Assembly: GCA_945878355.1 (NCBI GenBank)
Contig: CAMCTC010000011.1
Span: 1-64,000 of the forward strand
Reading direction: 5' to 3'
DNA from: Bordetella parapertussis
Lineage (GTDB): Bacteria > Pseudomonadota > Gammaproteobacteria > Burkholderiales > Burkholderiaceae_C
DNA length: 64,000 bases
This document shows positions 39,224 through 50,000 of the stretch, piece by piece. How positions within the stretch are numbered: the first letter of the stretch is position 1; every line of letters begins with the position of its first letter. The translations under genes and the position numbers were made by a program. Under the pieces are notes generated by a model. The model had not been told where the DNA came from and searched no databases. It was given only the letters and a program-made list of their open reading frames with translations.

Positions 39224-39955
39224 TCAGGTCGAAGCGGAATCGGCCTCTGGCGCTGGGCCGGGCGATTGCTGCCACTGGCGCAGCGTCAGCGCCGCATCGC
39301 CCAAGCCCTGGCGCGACAGCGCCGAGAACAGCGACACGCTGATGTCAGAGGCGTCGGTGGCCATTTCAGCCAGCGCTGTCTGCGCCTGCGCCAGCGCACG
39401 CGCCTGCTGGTTGCGGTTGAGCTTGTCGGCCTTGGTCAACAACACCAGCAGCTTGACCTCACCGCGACCCACCCGCTCAGACACAAAGTCCAGCAACTGT
39501 TGGTCCAGCGGCGTGAAACCATGGCGGCAATCGACCATCATGACAATGCCCGCCAGCACGTGGCGCATCGCCAGGTAATCGGCCATCACCTGCTGCCAAC
39601 GCAGCTTGGCGCCGCGCGCCACTGCAGCGTAGCCATAGCCCGGCAGGTCAGCCCATCGGCCATCAGGGGCGTCTGCCGGCCCCAGGTCGAACAGGTTGAT
39701 GTGCTGGGTACGACCCGGCGTCTTCGACGCGAACGCAAGGCGCCGGTGTTGGGCCAGCGTGTTGATCGCAGTCGACTTGCCGGCGTTGCTGCGGCCGACG
39801 AACGCGACCTCGGGCAGATCCGACGCCGGCAACTGCGACAACAGGCTGGCCGTGGTCAAGAATCGGGCGCTTTGCGTCCAGGCCAGGGCCTCGCGCACAG
39901 CGGGGTCGGTGGGGATATCGGAGTCGCTGCTCCGTACGTTGGCGCTTGGGTTCAT
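39224..39955 (-). CDS. engB: ribosome biogenesis GTPase EngB/YsxC
   Basis: A protein of 243 aa. It has G1 GRSNAGKST, switch TPGRTQHIN, G3 DLPGYG and G4 TKADK. It assists 50S assembly. The N-terminal ~35 residues are variable. It is divergent from cytochrome c4, as in many betaproteobacteria, and convergent with groESL. Confidence 0.95.
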   Translation of the reverse strand: MNPSANVRSSDSDIPTDPAVREALAWTQSARFLTTASLLSQLPASDLPEVAFVGRSNAGKSTAINTLAQHRRLAFASKTPGRTQHINLFDLGPADAPDGRWADLPGYGYAAVARGAKLRWQQVMADYLAMRHVLAGIVMMVDCRHGFTPLDQQLLDFVSERVGRGEVKLLVLLTKADKLNRNQQARALAQAQTALAEMATDASDISVSLFSALSRQGLGDAALTLRQWQQSPGPAPEADSAST

Positions 39956-40097
39956 GGAGCATTGTAAAATCGATGGGTTTACCCGATACCAACAAGCTAC
40001 TCACCCCATCAACAGGCCGAACACGCCATCCTGCACGCCGCCATCCGGCAGTGCAAAACCGGCGCACAAGGCCCTGTCCATTCCAAGGTTCCACGAC

Positions 40098-40724
40098 ATG
40101 AAGTCGCTGCTCGCCCTGTCGCTGTCTGCCCTGATCTCAGTGTCGGCCAGTTCGGCCTTTGCTTCCGAAACCAAGGCTGCTGCCAAGCCCGATCTGGCCA
40201 AAGGCCAGGAAAAAGCCACCCAGGTCTGCGCCGCATGCCACACCGCTGATGGCTCTCGCGGCAGCCCGGCCAACCCGATCCTGCAGGGCCAGCATGCCGA
40301 GTACTTGGTCAAACAACTGACCGAGTACAAAGCCGGCAAGCGAGCCAACGCGATCATGACCGGCATGGCCAGCGCCTTGAGCGACGACGACATCAAGAAC
40401 GTTGCCGCGTTCTATGCCAGCAAGCAAGCCAAACCCGGCTTCGCCAAGAACAAGGAATTGGTCGTGCTCGGCGAGAAGATTTACCGCGGTGGCATCGCTG
40501 CCAAGCAAGTGCCGGCCTGCGCGGGCTGTCACAGCCCGACCGGCGCCGGCATCCCTTCGCAATACCCACGTTTGGGTGGACAACATGCAGACTACTCTGA
40601 AGCGCAGCTTAGCGCTTTCCGATCCGGCACCCGCGCCAACTCGGCCCAGATGACCGCGATTGCGGCCCGCATGAGCGACAAGGAAATCAAGGCTGTCTCC
40701 GATTACGTTGCCGGTTTGCGCTAA
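40098..40724 (+). CDS. diheme cytochrome c4
   Basis: A periplasmic protein of 208 aa from the ATG at 40098; the frame is open upstream but a clear signal peptide (SLSALISVSASSAFA) starts there. Two class I heme c domains bear CAACH (near residue 45) and CAGCH (near residue 145), with Met ligands in the later MTGMASAL and MTAIAARM segments. It shuttles electrons from bc1 to terminal oxidases. A donor role for the CuA-bearing enzyme at 9660-11910 is possible. Confidence 0.92.
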   Translation: MKSLLALSLSALISVSASSAFASETKAAAKPDLAKGQEKATQVCAACHTADGSRGSPANPILQGQHAEYLVKQLTEYKAGKRANAIMTGMASALSDDDIKNVAAFYASKQAKPGFAKNKELVVLGEKIYRGGIAAKQVPACAGCHSPTGAGIPSQYPRLGGQHADYSEAQLSAFRSGTRANSAQMTAIAARMSDKEIKAVSDYVAGLR

Positions 40725-40739
40725 ACCACACCTGCACTC

Positions 40740-40780
40740 CAAACACCGAGGGCCGGTCGATGACCGGCCCTCGGTGTTTG
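40740..40780 (+). terminator. terminator of the cytochrome c4 gene
   Basis: A perfect 19-bp stem (CAAACACCGAGGGCCGGTC and its inverse) with a GAT loop, starting 15 bp after the stop. The TGTTTG end gives a weak U tract. Confidence 0.85.
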
Positions 40781-40888
40781 CGCGGCCTTGCGAACAAGGG
40801 CCGCTGACCTTGCTGCCACCAAGGCGTCTGACTCTGGGCTAAGGTTCGACAGGCCTGACCCCGGCCTGCCTTGACAACTGGAGATCCC

Positions 40889-41878
40889 ATGCCATCAGTC
40901 TTTAACCGTGTTTCAGGCCAACCCGCGCCGTCCGAGATCACGCCACGCACGATCTACGAGGGTCGGCGCGGCTGGATGAAACGATTGGCCGCTGGCGCGC
41001 TGGGCAGCGGACTGGCCACCTGGGCAGCGCGCGATGCGCTGGCAACCGGCGGCGCGGCCAAGGGCGCTGCGCTGGCCGGCGTAAAGAGCGCGGTGGCCGG
41101 TGTGGTGACGATGGAGAAATCCACGCCCAGAGCGGACGCCACCAGCTACAACAATTTCTACGAATTCGGCACCGACAAAGCCGACCCTGCGCGCAACGCC
41201 CACACGCTCAAGACGCGGCCGTGGACCGTGACGATCGAGGGCGAGGTCAAAAAGCCCAAGACCTTTGGCATCGACGAGTTGCTCAAGCTCAGCGCCATGG
41301 AAGAACGCATTTACCGGCTGCGCTGCGTCGAAGGCTGGTCGATGGTGATCCCCTGGGTCGGCTACTCGCTGGCCGAACTGATCAAGCAGGTCGAGCCGAC
41401 GGGCAATGCCAAGTACGTCGAGTTCCACACCCTGGCCGATCCCAAGACCATGCCTTTCGTCGGCTCGCGCGTGCTCGACTGGCCTTATGTCGAAGGCCTG
41501 CGCATCGACGAGGCGATGCACCCGCTTTCGCTGCTGGCCTTCGGCATGTACGGCGAGGTGCTGCCGAACCAGAACGGCGCGCCGGTGCGGCTGGTGATGC
41601 CCTGGAAATACGGCTTCAAGTCGGCCAAGTCCATCGTCAAGATCCGCTTCGTCGAGCAGCAACCCAAGACCGCCTGGGTCAAGGCCGCTGCGCAGGAATA
41701 CGGCTTTTATTCCAACGTCAACCCAAAAGTCGACCACCCGCGCTGGAGCCAGGCCACAGAGCGCCGGATCGGCGAGGACGGCGTGTTCACCAAGAAGCGG
41801 CCGACGCTGATGTTCAACGGTTACGAGGCGCAGGTCGGGTCGCTCTACGCCGGGCTGGACTTGTCCAAGAACTTCTGA
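40889..41878 (+). CDS. msrP: protein-methionine-sulfoxide reductase catalytic subunit MsrP (YedY)
   Basis: A Mo-molybdopterin enzyme of 329 aa exported by Tat (the RR motif in [12 protein letters not shown] near residue 25). The molybdenum-ligand Cys is in [15 protein letters not shown], and the family blocks [10 protein letters not shown] and [13 protein letters not shown] are present. CTGGAG precedes ATG 40889. It repairs oxidised periplasmic methionines with its heme partner MsrQ 20 bp downstream. Confidence 0.95.
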   Translation: MPSVFNRVSGQPAPSEITPRTIYEGRRGWMKRLAAGALGSGLATWAARDALATGGAAKGAALAGVKSAVAGVVTMEKSTPRADATSYNNFYEFGTDKADPARNAHTLKTRPWTVTIEGEVKKPKTFGIDELLKLSAMEERIYRLRCVEGWSMVIPWVGYSLAELIKQVEPTGNAKYVEFHTLADPKTMPFVGSRVLDWPYVEGLRIDEAMHPLSLLAFGMYGEVLPNQNGAPVRLVMPWKYGFKSAKSIVKIRFVEQQPKTAWVKAAAQEYGFYSNVNPKVDHPRWSQATERRIGEDGVFTKKRPTLMFNGYEAQVGSLYAGLDLSKNF

Positions 41879-41897
41879 CACAGCGCCGGCGCAGCGC

Positions 41898-42509
41898 ATG
41901 AACAAGCTGCTGCTGCATCGCGCCGCCAAGCCGCTGCTGTTCAGCCTGGCGCTGCTGCCGTTCGCGCAACTGCTGTGGGGCGCGATCGCCAACACCCTGG
42001 GTGCGAACCCAGCCGAAGCACTGATCCGTGGCAGTGGCGACTGGTTGCTGCGCTTTGTCTGCCTGACGCTGGCGATCACGCCATTGCGCGAAGCAACAGG
42101 CTGGAGCGCGCTGGCCCGGCTGCGCCGGATGACGGGTTTGTTCGCCTTCGGCTACGGTGTGATTCACTTTCTGTGCTATGCCTGGCTAGACATGGGGCTG
42201 GACTTTGACGACATCGTTCGCGACATCCCCAAGCGCCCGTTCATCCTGGTCGGCACGCTCGCGCTGCTCGGGATGCTGCCGCTGGCCGCGACCTCGTTCA
42301 ACCGCGCGATCAGGGCGCTGGGCGCAGCGCGCTGGAAAGCGCTGCACCGCGTGGTCTACGCGGTCGCGCTGCTGGCCTTGTTGCACTTCTTCTGGATGCG
42401 CGCGGCCAAGCACAACTTCACCGAATGGTCGGTCTATGCGGCCATCGTGGCCCTGCTGTTGGGTTGGCGCTTGCGCCAAGCCTTGCGGCGGCGAAGCGCT
42501 ATTTCATGA
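41898..42509 (+). CDS. msrQ: heme-binding membrane subunit MsrQ (YedZ)
   Basis: A protein of 203 aa with six helices of the ferric-reductase-like family. Histidines in GVIHFLCYAW, ALHRVVYAVALLALLHFFW are the heme ligands. It passes quinol electrons to MsrP. The 3' end overlaps the convergent dctM stop by 11 bp. Confidence 0.93.
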   Translation: MNKLLLHRAAKPLLFSLALLPFAQLLWGAIANTLGANPAEALIRGSGDWLLRFVCLTLAITPLREATGWSALARLRRMTGLFAFGYGVIHFLCYAWLDMGLDFDDIVRDIPKRPFILVGTLALLGMLPLAATSFNRAIRALGAARWKALHRVVYAVALLALLHFFWMRAAKHNFTEWSVYAAIVALLLGWRLRQALRRRSAIS

Positions 42510-43791
42510 ATCCTGGCAGCCACAGCGCGAGCTGCGGAAATACCAGCACCAGTACCAGGCCCACGACCAGTGGCAGGCAGAAGATTGCCGAACCCCGAAA
42601 GATCTGCGACATCGGCACGTTCTTCAACAGCGCGTTCATCACAAACATGTTCATGCCCACTGGCGGTGAAATCAGCCCGACTTGCACCACCAACACGATC
42701 AGCACGCCGAACCAGACCGGATCGAAGCCGAGCTGGGTGACGACCGGAAAGAACACCGGGATCGTCAGCAACACCATGCTGAGTTCCTCCATGATCGTAC
42801 CCAGCACCACGTAGACACCCATCATCGCGGCGATCACCACCAGCGGGGGCAAGCCGAGATGGGTGATGCCGGTCTTCAGGTCGCCCGGCATGCTGGTGTA
42901 GTTGACGAAGTTCGAGAACATCGCCGCGGCGATCAGAATCGTGAACAGCATCGCCGTGGTGCGAGAGCTCTCGGCCAACACGTCGAACAGCACCCGCGGC
43001 GTCAAGCTGCCGCGTGCCAACGCGAACGCGAATGCGCCCGAGGCGCCTATCCCTGCGCCCTCGGTGGCAGTGAACCAGCCGCCGTAAATACCACCCAGCA
43101 CCAGCACCACCAGCAGCGCGACGCCCCAGATATCACGCAGCGCGGCCCAGCGCTCAGGCCAGTCAACCCGCTGACCCGCCGGGCCGGCTTCAGGATGGCG
43201 TCGAATGATCCAGGCAACGCCCGTCATCAGCAGCCCAGCGCACAGCAGACCCGGCACCACGCCGGCCGCAAACAGCTTGCCAATATGGGTCTCGGTGACG
43301 ATGCCGTAGATCACCATGATGGTCGAAGGCGGGATCATGATGCCCAGCGTGCCGCCGGCGGCAATCACCCCGGTCGACAGGTAGTCGGCGTAACCCAGCT
43401 TCTTCATCGACGGGTAGGCCACCTTGGTCATCGTCGCTGCGGTGGCGATCGACGAGCCGCAGATCGCGCCGAAACCCGCGCAAGCCATGATCGTCGCGTG
43501 AGCCAGACCACCTCGGCGGTGTCCGACAAAGGCAAATGCGGCGCGAAACAGCTCGTGCGCCAGTCCGGCGCGGGCGACGAAATTGCCCATCAGGATGAAC
43601 AGCGGCACCACCGACAGCGTGTAGGCAAAGCCCGAGTCGTACACCACCTGCGCCGCAGCGGCGGCGGTCGGCCCCCAGCCACGCATCAGCCCGAGGCCGA
43701 CATAACCGACAAAGCCCATCGCGAAGGCCAGCGGGACGCGCAGCAGCGCCAGCACGAAGACCGCGGCAAAACCCAACAGCGCCTCGGTCAT
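42499..43791 (-). CDS. dctM: TRAP transporter large permease DctM
   Basis: A protein of 430 aa with about 12 to 13 helices, the ion-coupled membrane subunit of a TRAP importer. The family blocks GSSIATAATMTKVAYPSM, GGTLGIMIPPSTIMVIYG and ISPPVGMNMFVMNA are seen. It starts in ATGA overlap with dctQ. Confidence 0.93.
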   Translation of the reverse strand: MTEALLGFAAVFVLALLRVPLAFAMGFVGYVGLGLMRGWGPTAAAAAQVVYDSGFAYTLSVVPLFILMGNFVARAGLAHELFRAAFAFVGHRRGGLAHATIMACAGFGAICGSSIATAATMTKVAYPSMKKLGYADYLSTGVIAAGGTLGIMIPPSTIMVIYGIVTETHIGKLFAAGVVPGLLCAGLLMTGVAWIIRRHPEAGPAGQRVDWPERWAALRDIWGVALLVVLVLGGIYGGWFTATEGAGIGASGAFAFALARGSLTPRVLFDVLAESSRTTAMLFTILIAAAMFSNFVNYTSMPGDLKTGITHLGLPPLVVIAAMMGVYVVLGTIMEELSMVLLTIPVFFPVVTQLGFDPVWFGVLIVLVVQVGLISPPVGMNMFVMNALLKNVPMSQIFRGSAIFCLPLVVGLVLVLVFPQLALWLPGFMK

Positions 43792-44276
43792 GTCGCACCC
43801 CCGATGTCGGGGCTCGCATCGGGGTCACCGGGCTGCGCCACCAACAGCATATGCATCAGCGAGGTCAGCCCGCACAGCACGCTCATCAGCCCGACAAAAG
43901 GCCCGAGCGGCAGCTTGAGCTGGGCCGTGGTGTCACCATAGCCGGCCATCTGCATGGCCTTGTCCCACATCAACCAGGCCAGCGCCGCCAAGGCCAGGCC
44001 ACACAACAGGTTGATCAAGCCCTGCTGCAGTCGGCGCAGCCAAGCCGGCATCAAGGCGTCGAGCGAGTCAAAAGCCACGTGTTCGCCGTGCAGGCTGACC
44101 AGCGGCAGCGCCGAGAAAATCACCACCACCATCAGGATTTCGGTCAACTCCAGCGAGCCCGGCACAGATTGGCTGAGCAGCTTTCGCCCCAGCACGTCGA
44201 CGAGGGTCAGCGCCATGATGGCAAACAGGGCCACTGCGGCCAACAGGCCGCACAGTGCATCGAGAAGACGTTTCAA
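43788..44276 (-). CDS. dctQ: TRAP transporter small permease DctQ
   Basis: A protein of 162 aa with four helices. The DVLGRKLLSQSVPGSLELTEILMV region is characteristic. The start is TTG with AAGGA ten bases upstream. It lies between dctP (81-bp gap) and dctM (overlap). Confidence 0.88.
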   Translation of the reverse strand: MKRLLDALCGLLAAVALFAIMALTLVDVLGRKLLSQSVPGSLELTEILMVVVIFSALPLVSLHGEHVAFDSLDALMPAWLRRLQQGLINLLCGLALAALAWLMWDKAMQMAGYGDTTAQLKLPLGPFVGLMSVLCGLTSLMHMLLVAQPGDPDASPDIGGAT

Positions 44277-44357
44277 ACGGTTTCCTTGCTACGCGGCCGA
44301 TCGCTGCGACGAGCGGCCGCGGGGGTACAGCAAGCCGGGAAGGTCCCGGCACGGGGG

Positions 44358-45389
44358 TCACTTCTCGAGCTTGGTGATCTCGGCACGGTACTCGGCCAGC
44401 ACCTTCTTCGCGTCCTTCAGACCCTTGGCCTCGGCCGCCTTGATCCAGGCATCCTCCAACCCGCTGGTCTTGGCTTTGACCGCCGAAACAAAGGGCGCGT
44501 CGGCCTTGGTAAAGGCAACGCCGGCAGCCTGCATGAAGGCCATGCCACGGCGGTCAACCTTGTCCCAGCCGCGGCCGATCATGCGGGCAGCAAACTCTCC
44601 CGACATCTCGTCAACGATCTTCTTCACATCAGCCGGCATCGCGTCGTATTTGGCCTGGTTCATCATGAACACAAAGCTGGTGTTGTACAGACCGCCCGGG
44701 AAGGTGGTGGCGTACTTGATCACCTTGTCGATCTTGAAACCCTCGACCGATTCGGCCGGGAACAATGTGCCGTCCATCACGCCGGTCGACAGCAACTCAT
44801 AACTCTCAGTCGAAGGTTTGAGGGTGGCATTCATGCCCAAGGCTTTGGTGATGTCATTGACCATGCCACCGCCAACGCGCCACTTCATGCCGGTCATGTC
44901 CTCGACCTTGGCCACCGTCTTCTTGGTGTTGAAAACAATGCCCGGACCGTGGGTGAACACCGCCAGCACCTTGACACCCTTGTGCTCTTCGGCAAACGCC
45001 GGGTGGCGTGCGTAGACACGCTGGAAAGCGACCGAGGTCACCTCGGCCGAATTGCCCATGAAAGGAAACTCGACCATCTGCGGGCTGACGAAGCGCCCCG
45101 GCGTGTAGCCGTGGACCGTGAACGACAGGTCGGCCAGGCCGTTGCGCACCGCGTCGAAGGTACCAGGCGGCGCCGACACCGCGCGCGGAAGCACGTTGCA
45201 CTTGATCTTGCCAGCAGCTCTTTGCTCGAGCATGCCGCACCACTCGATCTGCGACAAGGTCAGGGTGTGCGAAGGCGGCACCCAGGAAGACAGCGTCAGC
45301 ACGGTTTGCGCCATGGCCGGTGCGGCCAAGCCTACCGAGGCTGCCGTCGTGATCAGGGCGCGGCGAACCAGGTTCGACAGCAGGGACAT
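44358..45389 (-). CDS. dctP: TRAP transporter substrate-binding protein DctP
   Basis: A periplasmic receptor of 343 aa with a signal peptide (cleavage after APAMA). The conserved substrate-carboxylate Arg region WRVGGGMVND and the ELLSTGVMDGTLFPAESV helix mark the DctP fold. Clear GAGGAG before the ATG. The ligand is an organic acid of unknown identity. First gene of dctPQM. Confidence 0.92.
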   Translation of the reverse strand: MSLLSNLVRRALITTAASVGLAAPAMAQTVLTLSSWVPPSHTLTLSQIEWCGMLEQRAAGKIKCNVLPRAVSAPPGTFDAVRNGLADLSFTVHGYTPGRFVSPQMVEFPFMGNSAEVTSVAFQRVYARHPAFAEEHKGVKVLAVFTHGPGIVFNTKKTVAKVEDMTGMKWRVGGGMVNDITKALGMNATLKPSTESYELLSTGVMDGTLFPAESVEGFKIDKVIKYATTFPGGLYNTSFVFMMNQAKYDAMPADVKKIVDEMSGEFAARMIGRGWDKVDRRGMAFMQAAGVAFTKADAPFVSAVKAKTSGLEDAWIKAAEAKGLKDAKKVLAEYRAEITKLEK

Positions 45390-45710
45390 GGTTGAATCTC
45401 CTCAAGATGGAATAGCAAGCTGCGAGCCTGCAGCAACTGCAGATGCTGCCTCAATCTGCGGCCGCGCGACATTGCAGAAAACCAGGGGCCAGGACCGGGA
45501 GATGTCGGTGTAGCGCCACGCTCTCAAGCAAGTGTGGCTTTGCCACTTTGCTTGATCCCCACGAGGGGCGGCCGGCTTTGGCCGGACTTGGGGCGCTCAA
45601 AACGGGTCGGCGTGGCGCCTGTCACGGCTGTCCGCGCGCAGATCCGGAACTGACCCGATGCCGCCGCTAGAGTCAACCACCATGCCCCGCCAGCCCAAAC
45701 CGGTTGAAAA
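45390..45710. other. 321-bp intergenic region between dctP and an unknown gene
   Basis: Divergent spacer holding repeat copy 3 in its centre (45520-45600). No gene, RNA or recognisable operator is seen in the rest; promoters for both flanking genes must lie here. Confidence 0.6.
45520..45600. repeat. interspersed hairpin repeat, copy 3
   Basis: GCTCTCAAGCAAGTGTGGC-TTT-GCCACTTTGCTTG, then a CCCC-ACGA-GGGG hairpin and CCGGCTTTGGCCGG, closing GGGGCGCTCA. Very close to copy 2 at 28854 over the full ~80 bp. Confidence 0.8.
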
Positions 45711-46337
45711 ATGCCAGATCATGCCAGCCCGCCCACCGATCCCCGCGGCATCGTCGACTCGGCTGCCGACGGTCAGGCGCTGGGCACCGGTCCGGCACGC
45801 GAGTCACTCTGGCGATCGCTGCAGGCGCTGAGCCAGGCCGAACTCGAAACCGGCCCAGGTCGACCCGCTGCGCTGTGCCAAGCCTTGACAGAGACGGCCA
45901 GCGCACTGGCCGGGCTGCAGGCCTACAGCCCGGCTGAGAGCCACCTGGCCCAGGCCTTGCGCTGGGCGATGGTGATGGGCGCAGTCGACACCCGAGCCGA
46001 CTTGTGCTGCAAGCTGGCCGAACTGGCAAGCCAGGTCGCCGACATGGCGGAGACGAATGGCGAACAACCCAACACCGTTCGCCGGGCCCGTGACCGGGCG
46101 CGTGACCAGGCCTTCGAGGCAGTGAGGCTGGCCGATCAGCGCGCCGACCCTCATTGGGAAATCAGTTTGCTGCTGCGCGCCAGCGATGTGCTGGTGCGTT
46201 GCGGCGACCACGACGACGCGGCGCAGCTCAAACTGCGAGCCGACAAGCTGATGAACAGCTCGGCACCCCAGCACAACGCAAGACCCAGGATATCCCAGGA
46301 CAGCCTGCGGATCGCCGGCCCCGCCACGCTGATGTAG
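45711..46337 (+). CDS. unknown helical protein
   Basis: A protein of 208 aa, soluble and probably all-helical, with no signal peptide. The middle (about residues 30-175) is rich in Ala, Leu and Arg with heptad-like stretches such as QALRWAMVMGAVDTRADLCCKLAELASQVADM, which could be read as TPR-like helix pairs. It contains a Cys pair (LCCKL) and a lone Cys (RCGDHDD). No family is recognised. It stands alone between a TRAP operon and an acyltransferase. The ATG lacks a clear ribosome binding site. Confidence 0.6.
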   Translation: MPDHASPPTDPRGIVDSAADGQALGTGPARESLWRSLQALSQAELETGPGRPAALCQALTETASALAGLQAYSPAESHLAQALRWAMVMGAVDTRADLCCKLAELASQVADMAETNGEQPNTVRRARDRARDQAFEAVRLADQRADPHWEISLLLRASDVLVRCGDHDDAAQLKLRADKLMNSSAPQHNARPRISQDSLRIAGPATLM

Positions 46338-46426
46338 TCCGGGCAAGGGCCGCCAGCGGGCTGTTTGCCGCGCCGCCGCACAATGCGGGTCCAGCCCTTG
46401 CCGCGCCCAGGCGCGCCATCTGTCCC

Positions 46427-47017
46427 ATGCACCGCACGATCTTCACCACGCCGGGCGTCAACACGGTATTGCGCGCCTTGTCGCTAGGCTTTCTGCGCGC
46501 CACCGGCTGGAAGCTGGACGGCCAACTGCCTGCCGATCAACCCAAGTGTGTGCTGATCGCCGCGCCGCACACCAGCAATTGGGATCTGCCTTACACGCTG
46601 ATGGTGGCGTTCGCGCTGCGACTCAACATTTACTGGATGGGCAAACAGCAGCTCTTCCGCGGGCCGTGGGGCCCCGTGATGCGCTGGTTGGGTGGCATCG
46701 CGGTCGACCGCTCGCAGTCGACCAACCTGGTGTCAGCCTCAGCAGCAGCGATTCGCGCGGCCGACGGCGCAATGTGTCTGGTGGTGCCGCCCGAAGGCAC
46801 ACGCAGCAAGACGCGCCAGTGGAAGACCGGCTTCTACTGGATCGCCCACGAGGCCGGCGTGCCGATCGTGATGGCGTACATGGACTATCCACGCAAGCTC
46901 AGCGGCCTGGGCCCGGTTTTCCAACCCACCGGGAATGTCGACGCTGACATGGCAGCGATCAAGGCCTGGTACGCACCGTTCAAAGGCAAGAACTGGCGGC
47001 AGTTCGACAACGGCTGA
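46427..47017 (+). CDS. 1-acylglycerol-3-phosphate acyltransferase family protein (PlsC-like)
   Basis: A protein of 196 aa from the ATG at 46427. The catalytic HxxxxD is HTSNWD (near residue 48) and the glycerophosphate-binding PEGTRS is near residue 125. No long membrane helix. It resembles the short PlsC-like proteins distinct from housekeeping PlsC; the acceptor is uncertain. It converges on uvrA with a 24-bp gap. Confidence 0.88.
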   Translation: MHRTIFTTPGVNTVLRALSLGFLRATGWKLDGQLPADQPKCVLIAAPHTSNWDLPYTLMVAFALRLNIYWMGKQQLFRGPWGPVMRWLGGIAVDRSQSTNLVSASAAAIRAADGAMCLVVPPEGTRSKTRQWKTGFYWIAHEAGVPIVMAYMDYPRKLSGLGPVFQPTGNVDADMAAIKAWYAPFKGKNWRQFDNG

Positions 47018-47041
47018 GCGGCGTTGTGCCGCCAGCGATCA

Positions 47042-50000
47042 TCACCGTTGCTCATCACGCGCCAGCACCGGCGCCAACGCCACACCGGTGTGTGTGCCGC
47101 GCACGACCAGCAACTCGGGCGGCCCGGCTGCCACCACCTGGCCACCGGCGTCGCCGCCTTCCGGGCCGAGATCGATCACCCAGTCGGCCTCGGCGATCAG
47201 GTCGAGGTCGTGCTCGATCACGACCACACTGTGGCCGCCGGTCACCAGCCGGTGCAGCACCCGGATCAGCCGCTCGACATCGGCCATGTGCAGGCCGACC
47301 GTGGGCTCGTCGAGCACATACAGCGTGTGCGGCGGCTTCTGCCCGCGCCGGGTCACGTCGTCGCGCACCTTGCTGAGCTCGGTGACGAGCTTGATGCGCT
47401 GGGCCTCGCCACCACTGAGCGTCGGGCTGGGTTGGCCCAGCGTCAGGTAGCCCAGCCCGACGTCCTTGAGAAGCTGTAGCGGGTGGGCGATGGACGGCAT
47501 CGAGGCAAAGAAGTCCACCGCCTCGTCGACCTCCATGCGCAGCACGTCGCCGATGCTTTTTCCCCGCCAGCTCACCGCCAGGGTCTCGGGGCTGAAGCGC
47601 TGGCCGTGGCAGGCGTCGCAGGCCACCTTCACATCGGGCAGGAAGCTCATCGCGATCGTTCGCAAGCCCTGGCCTTCGCAGGCTGGGCAGCGGCCGTCGC
47701 CCGTGTTGAACGAGAACCGGGACGCCGCGTAGCCCCGCGCCTTGGCCTCCAGCGTCTCGGTGAACAGCTTGCGGATGGTGTCCCAGAAGCCGATGTAGGT
47801 CGCCGGGCAGCTGCGCGGGGTCTTGCCGATCGGCGTCTGGTCGACTTCCAGCACCCTGTCAATCGGCTCGAAACCGGTCAAGCCTGTGCAGCCGACCAAC
47901 GCCGGCAGCACGCCAGCGGCCAATGCGTCGCGGCCTGCCTTGCTGACCTTGGTCGCGACGATGGCCTGCACGTTGGCCAGCAGCACATCGCGCGCCAGCG
48001 TGCTCTTGCCCGATCCCGACACCCCCGTCACCGCCACCAGCCGCTGCAACGGCAGCTCGATGTCGATCCCACGCAGGTTGTGCAGACTCGCACCCTGCAG
48101 GCCGAGTTGCAGCGTGGCACGGTTGACCACCCGGCGCGGCAGCAGAGGGTGCTTGAGTGGATGCGCCAGGAAGCGGCCGGTGACCGAGTCAGGGTTGGCC
48201 GACAGATCGGCCACCAAGCCCTGGGCAACGACATGGCCGCCGCGCTTGCCGGCACCGGGGCCGATGTCGATCAGGTGGTCGGCGCGGCGTATCGTGTCCT
48301 CGTCGTGCTCGACCACCACCAGCGTGTTGCCCTGGCTCGACAACCGGGCCAGCGCCTTGAGCAGCACCGCGTTGTCGCGCGGGTGCAGGCCTATCGTCGG
48401 TTCGTCGAGCACATAGCACACGCCTTGCAGATTGCTGCCGAGCTGCGCGGCGAGCCGGATGCGCTGTGCCTCGCCGCCCGACAGCGTGGGCGCGGCGCGG
48501 TCCAGCGTCAGGTAGCCCAGACCAACTTCCTCCAGAAATTCGAGCCGGCTGCGGATCTCGCTGACCACGTCGCGGGCGATCGCCGCGTCGCGGCCTTGCA
48601 GCGCCAAGCCACCAGCCCAGGCCCTTGCCTGACCCACCGCCCACTGCGCCACCGCGGTGATCGTGTGCTCGTCAAAGCGGATGTTGCGGGCGATCGGGTT
48701 GAGCCGGCTGCCCTGGCAATCGGGGCAAGGTTCGCCGCTGACGCCCTCGACATCGGCCTCCTCGGATGGGAAGCTCTGCTCGCGGCCTTTCTGGTCGTCG
48801 TCGCGGACGCTGTCGTCGTAGGCTTTGCGCTGCTCGCGCGTCAGCGTCAGACCGGTGCCCACGCAGCTGGTGCACCAGCCGTGCTTGCTGTTGTAGCTGA
48901 ACATGCGCGGGTCGAGCTCGGGGTAGCTGGTCCCGCATTGCGGGCAGGCGCGCTTGGTCGAAAACACCTTGAGCGTGCCGATGCCGGCGGTGGAATCCAC
49001 CGCGGCCATCGCTTCGGCCAAGCCGTCCAGCGGCGTCAGCAGGTGCAGCACACCCTTGCCCAGATCCAGCGCCTTGGCCAGCAACTCGCGCAGTTCGGCT
49101 TCCTTGGCCGGACTGACCACCAGGTCGCCGACCGGCAGCTCTAGGGTGTGTTCCTTGAAGCGGTCCAGCCGCGGCCAGGGGTCAACCTTGACGAATTCGC
49201 CGTCCACCCGCAGGTGGGTATGGCCACGCGCCTTGGCCCATTTCGCCAGGTCGGTGTACAGGCCTTTGCGATTGACGACCAGCGGCGCGAGCAGGCCGAC
49301 ATGCTGGCCTCGGTGGTCGCGCAGCAGTTGTGCGGCAATGCTCTCGACGCTCTGCGGTTTGACCTCGGCGCCATCTTTCGTGCAACGCTGGGTGCCGAGC
49401 TTGACCCACAGCAGGCGAAGGAAATGCCAGACCTCGGTGGTCGTGGCGACCGTGCTCTTGCGACCGCCGCGGCTCAGCCGCTGCTCGATCGCCACTGTCG
49501 GCGGGATGCCGTAGACCGCATCGACCTCGGGCCGGCCTGCGGGCTGGACGATGCTGCGGGCGTAGGCGTTGAGCGATTCGAGGTAGCGCCGCTGGCCCTC
49601 GTTGAACAGGATGTCGAAGGCCAGCGTGCTCTTGCCCGACCCCGACACGCCGGTGACGACGGTGAACTTGCCGCGCGGGATGTCCACGCTCAGGCTCTGG
49701 AGGTTGTTTTCCTTGGCGTTGACGATGCGGATGGCATTGCCAGCGGCCAGTCTGGCGGCCGCTCTTTCGGCATCACGCCTGGCCTTGGCGAGGAGCTGCA
49801 AGGGCCTGCCCTCTTCGACCGACAAGCCGATGCCCAGCGACTGCTCGTAATCGCGCAAGGCCCGACCGGTGTAGGAGCTGGGATGGGCTTTGACGTCCTC
49901 GGGCGTGCCGCAGCACACCAGTTCGCCGCCGGCTTCACCGCCTTCGGGGCCGAGATCGATGATCCAATCGGCGCTGCGGATCACATCGAGGTTGTGCTCG

